Of a stretch of 64,000 nt of DNA, positions 51,717 through 58,901 are shown piece after piece. Within the stretch, counting starts at the first letter, position 1; each line of letters starts with the position of its first letter. Position numbers and translations under genes: made by a program. The notes beneath the pieces were generated by a model. The model was not told where the DNA came from. It saw nothing but the letters and a program-made list of their open reading frames with translations, and made no database searches. The stretch is from Pseudomonadota bacterium (lineage in GTDB: Bacteria > Pseudomonadota > Gammaproteobacteria > Burkholderiales > Burkholderiaceae_B). The stretch spans positions 124,001-188,000 of the forward strand of contig JAEXRL010000026.1 of NCBI GenBank assembly GCA_023440825.1, in the 5' to 3' direction.

Positions 51717-52231
51717 ATATATAAATAGTGCTTAAGGGCTCAAGACAATCAAGCAACTGCCTGATACCTATACAAAATCTTTACTGTATAGGTATACAAT
51801 AAGCCCGATTTCTTGATACAACTAATTCTTTGATTGCGACACCCTATTCAAAATTGATATACCTAGGGTTTACGCTGGTATAGGTTTTAAAGAATTTTTA
51901 TACAAGGCACAAGAGCAGTGCAAGCCATAGCAAGCGACTTATCGAGCAAATAGCACTGGGCTTAGCTTGAGCTCAACCAGAGCCGTTCTTCATAGCATAA
52001 AATAAGGCCGCTCATTGAAGATGACGCGAATTTTAAAAAATGTTAAGTGGTATTGGTATGTACTGATAACACTTATGAGGTAGCGGCTGCATGATGCTAT
52101 GGGCTGACAACGGCTTATTATTTCTTATCGTTTGGGCTCGTGCGCATTGTCTACTACCCCGTGCTGTGACGGCTGTTACTTCTATTTTTTCGATGTCTTC
52201 CGTATAAGTACGAAAGGGGATGTGATGGTGT
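51717..52231. other. Gap holding the promoter of the S41-gsi operon
   Basis: This 515-base gap holds the inverted repeat upstream of the S41 peptidase and otherwise no supported gene. Open frames on the plus strand near 52132 overlap the downstream membrane-protein gene and look like shadows. Confidence 0.4.
51764..51799 (-). promoter_or_regulatory. Inverted repeat upstream of the S41 peptidase-gsi operon
   Basis: ATACCTATAC (51764-51773) and GTATAGGTAT (51786-51795) are perfect 10-bp arms with a 12-base spacer, 48-80 bases upstream of the peptidase ATG. Further copies of the half-site core (ATACCTA, TATAGGT) occur near 51858-51883. This is a good candidate operator for the neighbouring LysR or another regulator. 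Confidence 0.55.
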
Positions 52232-52654
52232 TTAAGCCGTTCTTGGTGTTTGTATGTAAAGAAGGAATGCTATTTCAATCAAATAGAAAAACAGAACACA
52301 TGCAAGGGATAAGCATGCAGCGTATAACAGGGTAATCCTTCCTGAGTGTTTGCCTTCCAAACGTATGCTAAAAACGATCAGGCCAACAATAAAAAAGCAA
52401 AGATAATAAGGAGGGATAATATTGAGAGTGCCTGGAACAAGGGATAAGATGACAATTTGTGGCACTGTAAAAAACAGTTGAACCGCAAGTGCAATTACTG
52501 CTACTAGGAAAACGCTAAACACTGGGCGGTGTAATTTGAATCTAGGGTAGCGCTTTCCCAAACACGACAGGCCTAACCCTGAAAGCAGCACAAGAACTAA
52601 AAATGCTACACCTATGATCATTCCAACGATGAAGAATGCAGGTGCAACGGTCAT
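52232..52654 (-). CDS. Four-helix membrane protein of unknown function
   Basis: From ATG 52654 (AAAGGA seven bases upstream) the protein is 140 residues. Four hydrophobic segments are visible: APAFFIVGMIIGVAFLVLVLL, FSVFLVAVIALAVQLFF, PPYYLCFFIVGLIVFSI and ITLLYAACLSLACVLFFYLIEI. A basic loop (GKRYPRFKLHR) follows helix one. No catalytic motif or known family was recognised. It lies at the edge of the accessory region and is a single gene. Confidence 0.6.
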   Translation of the reverse strand: MTVAPAFFIVGMIIGVAFLVLVLLSGLGLSCLGKRYPRFKLHRPVFSVFLVAVIALAVQLFFTVPQIVILSLVPGTLNIIPPYYLCFFIVGLIVFSIRLEGKHSGRITLLYAACLSLACVLFFYLIEIAFLLYIQTPRTA

Positions 52655-53027
52655 GAGTGTTCCTTTAAAATTATTTGTGTAGTGAAGAGCCACCGACGAA
52701 GTGCCCAAGTTATCTCCGGAGCGTTGAGCTAACTTTTTGACTTGTTAGTGCAGACATAGAAACCTGACTCCAAATGTACTCACCGTATATTTCTTGATAC
52801 GGGTGCGTGTCGGTAGAGGTGTGTGGAGTAAGGTGTTGCTTAATCTGTTAAATTTATTGCGATAATTGAGTTTTCTTGATGCCTGTAGATATCACTCAAT
52901 ATTCTGTGTCTGAATACTGATTGATAGGAGGTTGTTTTTTAAAATCATATGGTTGTGTTTTTGTTTTCCGTGATTTTGTTATTGTAATCACCGAAGGACT
53001 CACAGTTCGGATTTGTGATCCTATTGT
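52655..53027. other. Gap at the left edge of the accessory island
   Basis: About 370 bases with no supported gene or recognisable signal. Open frames here lack start signals and family likeness. Confidence 0.35.
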
Positions 53028-53234
53028 TCAATTTGATCGCCTCAAGTTGAACAGATTGCCAAACAGGATCAAACCTGCACCGATAGCAGTGAAGCCATCT
53101 ATCGCCTCGGCATACAACAGATACCCAAGCACAGCTGATAATGGTACCCGCAGATAGTCCATAGGCATTACGACTGTTACTTCTGCATGAGTCAATGCCT
53201 TTGCTATGTAAAAGTGGGATAAGGAAGCGGACAA
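53028..53234 (-). pseudogene. 3' fragment of an EamA/DMT-family transporter gene
   Basis: The translated piece LSHFYIAKALTHAEVTVVMP, DYLRVPLSAVLGYLLYAEAIDG and AIGAGLILFGN is the C-terminal end of an EamA drug/metabolite transporter (last two helices). It is about 65 residues against nearly 300 in full-length members, and there is no ATG at its upstream end. The rest of the gene is missing. It marks a rearrangement at the left side of the island. Confidence 0.7.
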
Positions 53235-54021
53235 TGAACGTTTATAAATACTTGGGTGCTGCGCTGCGGCGTGACCCTTTCGGTTCCAGGCAATTCCGCC
53301 TGATTTCGAATCGGAGGCCGATATGCAGCAATATTCCCTTGCTCTTTTTGTCCGTACGAAGCTTCGGCATCTTGTGGGTCGTGCAGTGTGATTAGCGGGT
53401 TCTGCACTAGGACTTTGGCTTTGGACGGATCAACGTGAGGTGTGTAGTAGGGACGCGCGACCATGATGCCGCGCAACTGATCAGGTGTAATGCTGTCGAA
53501 TTTGACAGTAATTGTCCAGCAGTCCATCCAAATGAGCGGGATATGATGCCAGGACTTGCTTCGTAATGTCGGCTATGCATTTGAAAACCTTTCTTTCCAT
53601 TTTCAAATTTCACTATCAGATGCTTAGGACGTGCGCAGATGGGGCAAGTGTAACAGTCCGGTGAGTTTTTAGGCTAGAGTCGGGGGCTGGTGTGTATTAT
53701 CCTGCCGGATACGTCCTCGCGCTGACGCTTGACAACTTCGTGGGCACCGATGCCGTCGGCTGCGACGGTCTGGAGGATGCTGTCGATTGGCACAGTGGTC
53801 GTATGATGTCATCATGAGCACCTTTCTGGGCATTGGTGCCGAGTTGGCTGCGCCGGAAAACCGCCAGGACGGGCATCGACTCATCATCGCCGGGAGTGAT
53901 AGCGCCAATCAGGTCGAACAGGATGACCCGGCACAACCTCAATATTCAGTCCACGTTGACGAACTGCCCGAGTCTGCCGGTGAGCATCCTTGTTGCCAAG
54001 GATCTGCTGCTGTGACCTTGC
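53235..54021. pseudogene. Patchwork of gene relics
   Basis: This stretch has short, overlapping, mutually incompatible frames and no complete gene. On the minus strand near 53560-53650 a frame reads CYTCPICARPKH then KFENGKKGFQMHSRH, with two cysteine pairs like a zinc ribbon, then breaks. Another minus frame at about 53225-53480 (QLRGIMVARPYYTPHVDPSK) looks coding but is unrecognised. Bases 53690-53990 are much GC-richer than their surroundings. The mix suggests repeated insertion and deletion, perhaps by mobile elements now lost. Confidence 0.4.
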
Positions 54022-54993
54022 TCATGTTTGTTCAGACGCCGCTTCGATCTCTGCTTTATCCTTGGCTACGCTTTCGTAGTGATATGAAGTCAATTCAGAC
54101 GTTAGAAAATCATCCATCATTAACTTGATGAATAAGTCTTTTGATACTTTGGTATCAAGCACTATTTTGTCTTCTGCGTCATTGAACCGGATTCGGCCAG
54201 CGAGGAGAGGAAATGTTTTACAGAAAGCAATAATGTTCAGATTCGTTACTTGTGCCTGCATCACCGGTGACGCTCTAGCTACCTTTGTGAATCGGCGGGC
54301 ATACTTTATATCATTCAAAAGTTCTCGAAGCGTTTCTGGGTTTTCAACTAACTCTATGGCTTCTATTGAAGCTACGCCAACTGCAGCCTCACGAGTGATA
54401 ATCTCATGAAAACCAAAGCTTTTCTCAATAGCAGTCAGATCTATGACTAATAGCTCGCCATTGATACGTAGCAGTTGAAAGTTGGCACTAACTCTAAGAA
54501 ACTCCTCGTCGATTCTTTCCATGCGATGCTGAGCTTTTTTCAAGAATAAACCTGCTCGACCAAAAATGTTCACGGGTGCCATTGTCTTGTATAAAACAAC
54601 CTGTCCAATATCATTGCCAATCTCTATCAGAATAGCTTTTATGTCAGAGAGGGCTGAGTCTGTCAGATCAAGTAGCGGCAAGTCATCGGTGTTTACTACC
54701 GCCTCCATTGTGGCAAGTTCGGCGGGGTGCTCCAGATCGTAAACGTATACCGCATCTAGACGTTCGTCGGAGGTTGAGATATTGAGAACAGTTAGATCTT
54801 CTTTGTTTGAAATGTTGTTGCGCAAGCTCTGTAGAAAGAATGATTTTAAGTCGTTTAAAGCATCGCCTGAGATATCAATTTTTCTAGGGGTTAAATTGTT
54901 TGGGTCTTTTAAAATGGCATACAGTGTTACGCCTAGCTCATTAGCGTTGTCGTAGAAAGGCTGCAAAGCTGCTTTTAATTCTTCTGCGTTCAA
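54022..54993 (-). CDS. kwaB: KwaB, DUF4868 component of the Kiwa antiphage system
   Basis: The 323-residue soluble protein matches KwaB in length, in DUF4868-like features and in gene order after a four-helix membrane protein. Visible blocks include VLYKTMAPVNIFGRAGLFLKKAQHRMERIDEEFLRVSANF, GELLVIDLTAIEKSFGFHEIITREA and LRELLNDIKYARRFTKVAR. In Kiwa, KwaA senses phage activity at the inner membrane and KwaB binds DNA and blocks phage replication or late expression. Its ATG overlaps the kwaA stop by four bases. The AT-rich composition differs from the GC-rich restriction block to the right, consistent with acquisition by transfer. Confidence 0.82.
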   Translation of the reverse strand: MNAEELKAALQPFYDNANELGVTLYAILKDPNNLTPRKIDISGDALNDLKSFFLQSLRNNISNKEDLTVLNISTSDERLDAVYVYDLEHPAELATMEAVVNTDDLPLLDLTDSALSDIKAILIEIGNDIGQVVLYKTMAPVNIFGRAGLFLKKAQHRMERIDEEFLRVSANFQLLRINGELLVIDLTAIEKSFGFHEIITREAAVGVASIEAIELVENPETLRELLNDIKYARRFTKVARASPVMQAQVTNLNIIAFCKTFPLLAGRIRFNDAEDKIVLDTKVSKDLFIKLMMDDFLTSELTSYHYESVAKDKAEIEAASEQT

Positions 54994-55574
54994 TTTTCTG
55001 CCCCTTTGACGTAGTAAATTCTATCGTCTAGTTTTATATAGGAAACTTTCTGTTCAGTTTTTAGTCGCCCACGGCAAACCAAAATAATATTTTCTCGATT
55101 GCCTGTTTTAAAATTCCCGTCTGCCTGATAAATGTGAAATCCTAGCAAAGCTAAAGATGGGTTGGCATAGAATAAATCAGTTTTTATGTAGATGATTCCC
55201 ATCACCACTAACAACAGAGCGAGCACAACTAGCTGTCGCCCACTACTGAAATCAAAACTGATTAATGGCACTACGTAGGTAGCTAAAAAAGTTAGGTGTT
55301 CATAGTTAACACTTTGAATTTTTTTTATTTCAAAAGGAATATTTGTTGTGCCTTTTAATGTGAAATTAAAGCGCTTATAAGCAAAAATGCAGTAGGCCAA
55401 CATTGCTAGTGAAATTAATGTCAGGTTATTTTTTAGTAGCAGAACCTTCCAGGAGGCGATGTCGTTTAGCTGAAAAGAGGCGTTAGGGAGCTTAGCCGAG
55501 ATGATAATAAAAAATATAAATAGCAACGCGAGCGAAAGTATATAGAGGTCAATCTTCCGACACGTATTATTCAT
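54990..55574 (-). CDS. kwaA: KwaA, membrane sensor of the Kiwa antiphage system
   Basis: The 194-residue protein has four membrane helices (LYILSLALLFIFFIIIS, NLTLISLAMLAYCIFA, LTFLATYVVPLISF, LVVLALLLVVMGIIYI). It also has the KwaA-like segment DLFYANPSLALLGFHIYQA followed by a soluble tail. Size, topology and coupling to a DUF4868 gene identify it as KwaA. The ATG at 55574 overlaps the end of an upstream 89-codon frame by four bases, which may or may not be meaningful. Expression probably comes from the AT-rich region upstream. Confidence 0.82.
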   Translation of the reverse strand: MNNTCRKIDLYILSLALLFIFFIIISAKLPNASFQLNDIASWKVLLLKNNLTLISLAMLAYCIFAYKRFNFTLKGTTNIPFEIKKIQSVNYEHLTFLATYVVPLISFDFSSGRQLVVLALLLVVMGIIYIKTDLFYANPSLALLGFHIYQADGNFKTGNRENIILVCRGRLKTEQKVSYIKLDDRIYYVKGAEN

Positions 55575-55840
55575 GACATTATCCGAGCTTCGCTATCCAC
55601 CGTTTTTGGAGGCAAAGTATTATTGAAATCGCTAAGGGCTTCACCATCGCCCAGGTGAGTGCAGGTTGTTTTTCGGCTATTACCATAGCCCATATCCATA
55701 ATTTTTAGGATGTGGTTAATGCATTTAATCAGTTGCATTCCTAGTGTGAGTATCATGTGAGACATATAGCTGAGCTTATGGAAAAGGATGGGCGAGAGGT
55801 GGGTGTCCTGTACTGATTTTTCGTCATAAGCGAACGGCAT
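55571..55840 (-). CDS. Small open frame upstream of kwaA (uncertain gene)
   Basis: An 89-codon frame starts at 55840 and ends with a TGA overlapping the kwaA ATG (ATGA), the same coupling seen between kwaA and kwaB. The product has no recognised family; a central hydrophobic stretch (LSYMSHMILTLGMQLIKC) and a histidine/cysteine region are visible. The frame has no strong ribosome-binding site. It may be a third small component, a leader, or a relic of an older gene. Confidence 0.25.
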   Translation of the reverse strand: MPFAYDEKSVQDTHLSPILFHKLSYMSHMILTLGMQLIKCINHILKIMDMGYGNSRKTTCTHLGDGEALSDFNNTLPPKTVDSEARIMS

Positions 55841-56336
55841 CTAAACTTACGGCGTTTCCATGCAACATAGGATCATCAGGAAGAAGGCCCATAGATTGGT
55901 TTGTGTAATAGTTTAACTATATATTGTGCCATAAAACATCAAAATTAGCTTGCAAGGATCATTGATTTCAGGCGAAATTCTACGACTGTGTCTAGTTAGT
56001 GTCGCGAACATAAAACTTTTAATGTCCAGAACCTGTAATAGTTTTAGAGTTTAGTTTATGAAAAAACGGCGGGGGGATCAGGTTTCAAGAATTATTTTTG
56101 GTAAATCTGGCTCTAGTAATATGGAGCTTAGTAGCTACGGAATGCCTATCTAAAATTAGCGAAAAAAATACCATCTGTGAGTAAAAAGTGGAGGACTTTG
56201 AAATTGGTGCCAAGGCTATAATAGAATTTGTTTATGGTTAATTGATAGTAAATATAAAGATATATTTTTATGAATTACACCAACAGTGGTCTGTGTAGTT
56301 TAAAAATATCGTTTTTATATTACAGATTTATTAGTC
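55841..56336. other. AT-rich gap upstream of Kiwa
   Basis: Nearly 500 bases of strongly AT-rich sequence without any supported gene. It should contain the Kiwa promoter. No repeat, attachment site or RNA gene was recognised. Confidence 0.35.
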
Positions 56337-56534
56337 TCAGTTAGGAGTTCCGTCCTTACCAAAGGTTCTCCCTCTATTGTTGGCTACAGTTTGTGCCATA
56401 TAATCACTTCTCGTTATATCTTGGATCAAGTAATTGATCGTTTCAGTGAAGCCTTTAGCATGGCTAATAAACGTGTCAGAGAAAGGGGATTCATGTCCAT
56501 CAAAATGAGGATATCCTATTAAGTAGGCTTCTAG
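56337..56534 (-). pseudogene. C-terminal fragment of an unknown gene
   Basis: A 65-codon minus-strand frame between two stops reads YLIGYPHFDGHESPFSDTF, then AKGFTETINYLIQDITRSD and ends NRGRTFGKDGTPN. It has coding-like composition but no start codon at its 5' end, which closes with TAA. It looks like the 3' remnant of a truncated gene. The family is not recognised. Confidence 0.35.
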
Positions 56535-56657
56535 TTAATATAAAAAAAGAGCGCACTGCATACGCAGAGGGCTTTAGCGAATGGTGATGATTAAAACAGC
56601 GCGAAGGAATTCGCTATATTTGGCCATGTTCTGCTAAAGACGTGCAGCCTCAGCCCC

Positions 56658-57623
56658 TCAACGATCTGGTCTACCACTTGTCCCGCGACTAGATCTAGTG
56701 TGTTTAAGTGTGGCACCTTGTCCGAACCAGGCAGAGTCTAAACGGTAGTCACTGTTACGGGCTCGACGCTCATGATCCACAAACTCTGTCACAGAGTTAA
56801 GTAACCCCAATGCTGTACCTTTGGCTGATCCCAACTCTGCACCACGGCCCTTATCGTTATAGATGCTAAGCGTCTTGCGCATAGCATGTTCATTCGTTGT
56901 GCGAGTGATATCTTGCTTGCTTCCCGAGAATAGCTGCCGGAAGAACTGCTCGGCTTCCGAGTGCTTCACTTTGCGCTCACTCAACTGCTTCATGCGGTAC
57001 ATAAAGCTATCTCAACTAGAGACAGAAATCCCTAATTGCTGTATTACAGCTTGAGCATCAAAGGCTGTGCTGTGCGGGACTTTAACGGCCCCTTTGTTAT
57101 CGTCCAGTGCAACGGCTAACGTGTTATTGCAGACTACGCGAATTGCTGTAAATTGTGCGGTGGTCGCCAGTGTGCCATCACAGGCTGTGGCTAACAGGAC
57201 ATAGGCGTTGGTAACATCATTGCCTTGCACGGTGGCAGAGTGCCCGGTCCGCGCTAACGCCCATACCTTTTTACCGCCTTTTAATACACCGGTAGTTTCC
57301 AACTGAAAACCCGACACTTCGGTGAGATCTCGGTAAAACTCCAGAGTCTCGCGAGGCTGTACGACCTGATAGCATTGGCTGACTACAGATAGCGGTGTGT
57401 CGGTATCAGAGCGGTACAAGACTTTATTCTGCGGAAAAGTAATCAAACGGCTTTGGGTGTCATCAACCGTATCTATAAACTGCACTGGCGCCTCTTTAAT
57501 GCTCCAGTCCATACCGGCTTGCTGCTGCCAGACTTCAATAGGTTGATTGGCTGATAATTCATTACCTAAACCATGCCAAGGCGTTTGGCCTCCATAAGCC
57601 ATCTGTTCAACGTGATGTAACAT
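56658..57623 (-). pseudogene. DUF932 protein gene interrupted by a TGA codon
   Basis: Two open frames in the same phase make one DUF932 (phage/plasmid-related, TIGR03299-type) protein of about 320 residues. The N-terminal half has YGGQTPWHGLGNELS, VLYRSDTDTPLSVVS, VVQPRETLEFYRDL and FTAIRVVCNNTLAVAL. The C-terminal half has EQFFRQLFSG, GTALGLLNSVTEFVDH and AWFGQGATLK. They are separated by one in-frame TGA (57012-57014) where a TGG tryptophan would fit. After GQGATLK the family tail appears in another frame (NTLDLVAGQVVDQIVEG), suggesting a second lesion. ATG 57623 is the start. Such genes are typical of integrative elements and plasmids. Confidence 0.75.
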
Positions 57624-57646
57624 TGTGACTCTCTTGTAGGTGTTAG

Positions 57647-58021
57647 TTAGGTCGCTTGAAATGAGTGATGGCAACGTAAACAATGGTAGTTGTTTAAGAT
57701 GGTGTCATTAATCACTTGCCCAAAAACAGCACCGGTAGCGCAGCCTATTGCTCCACCGACGAGGGCTCCGAGTACGGATGCTGAGATACGGGTAAGAGGA
57801 GGTGTAGTAGAGGTAAAGCGAAAAGCCAGTGCAGCACCACTGCTGGCTCCCTGGGCTGCGCTAGATAAGCTGCTGACCATCCCAAGTCCAGCACCTAGCG
57901 TACCGCCGAGTTTTTGAGCATGGTTTTTGGTGTGAATAGAAGAAGAACCGCAGGCTGGGCAGCGGATAGGCGGCTTGGCCTGATGAGCACGTTGCTCATC
58001 GGTAGTGAACGATTCAGACAT
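57647..58021 (-). CDS. Zinc-ribbon and glycine-zipper protein
   Basis: From ATG 58021 the product is 124 residues. A cysteine pair CPACG near the N-terminus and CLRCH near the C-terminus together form a probable zinc ribbon. Between them lies a glycine-rich hydrophobic stretch (KLGGTLGAGLGMVSS, ALVGGAIGCATGAVFGQVI), typical of a glycine-zipper membrane hairpin. The family is not named here. It lies 23 bases upstream of the DUF932 gene on the same strand, so both belonged to one unit of a mobile element. Confidence 0.6.
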   Translation of the reverse strand: MSESFTTDEQRAHQAKPPIRCPACGSSSIHTKNHAQKLGGTLGAGLGMVSSLSSAAQGASSGAALAFRFTSTTPPLTRISASVLGALVGGAIGCATGAVFGQVINDTILNNYHCLRCHHSFQAT

Positions 58022-58194
58022 AGAGAATCCTTGATGTAGGTAGACGGCATACATGAGCAAGCCTTTGCTTGCTCTCATCAAGGTGATATATGTCTGAATT
58101 TTTTTTGAATACAGTATTTTGCCTGTTGTTTTAAGCGGTGTAGTGCAGGAAATAAATTGCTATGGCTTACTCAAAAATGAAAGAAGGTTTCTCC

Positions 58195-58226
58195 AGTGTT
58201 CAGAAAACGGTGGTTTTGTGGACACT
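58195..58226. repeat. Inverted repeat upstream of the recombinase, candidate res/recombination site
   Basis: AGTGTTCAGAAAAC and GTTTTGTGGACACT are 14-bp arms, complementary at 12 positions, separated by GGTG. The 32-base dyad lies 84 bases upstream of the serine recombinase ATG. Its size and position fit a binding subsite of a resolvase-type dimer. It also marks the change from AT-rich to GC-rich sequence. Confidence 0.5.
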
Positions 58227-58309
58227 CTGCAATGCGATATTTTCTGATCGCCATTGCCATCATTGAGTGTTAAGATATCCGTCAATTTTTCAATGTCCTG
58301 GATGCGTCC

Positions 58310-58882
58310 ATGAATCAACGTATAGGATACGCGCGCGTATCGACGGATGATCAGCATCTAGACCTGCAGCGCGACGCGCTCCAGCAGGCTGGCTGCTACG
58401 TGATCTACGAAGAAGCGGCCAGTGGGAAGAATACAGAACGGCCGGAGCTTGAACAGTGCCGTAAGGCTCTGCGGGCAGGGGATACGCTGGTGGTATGGCG
58501 GCTGGATCGTCTTGGTCGCAGTTTACCCGACTTGGTGCAGATCATCGCTGACCTTGAACAGCGAGGCATCGGCTTCGAAAGTTTGGCAGAGAAGATTGAG
58601 ACGGGCAGCGCGGCGGGCAAGTTGGTTTTTCATGTGTTTGCGGCGTTGGCTGAATTCGAGCGTGGCCTGATCAGAGAGCGCACTCAAGCCGGGCTGGCCG
58701 CAGCTCGTGCCCGAGGCCGGGCAGGTGGTCGCAAACCAAAGCTGGACGCAAAACAGATACGCCAGATCAAGGCATTGCTTCGCGACCCAAACACTAGCGT
58801 TACCGAAGTGGCCCGTGACTATGGCGTGTCGAGAACAACCATTTATAAGCATTGCGGCGTCGTACAACCGCGCCATCAATAA
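58310..58882 (+). CDS. Serine recombinase (Tn3 resolvase/Hin invertase family)
   Basis: The 190-residue protein has the catalytic serine at position 11 in IGYARVSTDDQHLDLQ and the arginine-rich VVWRLDRLGRSLPDL motif. The long E helix begins LVFHVFAALAEFERGLIRERTQAGL. A C-terminal helix-turn-helix (SVTEVARDYGVSRTTIYKH) completes the resolvase/invertase layout. It catalyses site-specific DNA inversion or resolution. It lies 19 bases upstream of the modification methylase gene, without any Tn3 transposase nearby. It may be the mobility remnant that brought the restriction block, or act on it. Confidence 0.92.
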   Translation: MNQRIGYARVSTDDQHLDLQRDALQQAGCYVIYEEAASGKNTERPELEQCRKALRAGDTLVVWRLDRLGRSLPDLVQIIADLEQRGIGFESLAEKIETGSAAGKLVFHVFAALAEFERGLIRERTQAGLAAARARGRAGGRKPKLDAKQIRQIKALLRDPNTSVTEVARDYGVSRTTIYKHCGVVQPRHQ

Positions 58883-58901
58883 CGAAGAGAGAAGTAATTC
58901 C

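Noticed and set aside
51784..51799. LexA-like sequence CTGTATAGGTATACAA upstream of the S41 peptidase
   Set aside because: The second half ends ACAA instead of ACAG, and the symmetry centre belongs to a longer ATACCTATAC/GTATAGGTAT repeat, so it fits a different regulator better.
57012..57014. In-frame TGA in the DUF932 gene as a selenocysteine codon
   Set aside because: The homologous position expects tryptophan, no selenocysteine insertion hairpin was noticed, and a second apparent lesion near the 3' end points to decay.
58707..58901. Upstream extension of the Mod methylase into the recombinase gene
   Set aside because: The extension overlaps recombinase codons in another frame; GTG 58902 with a purine-rich leader fits better.
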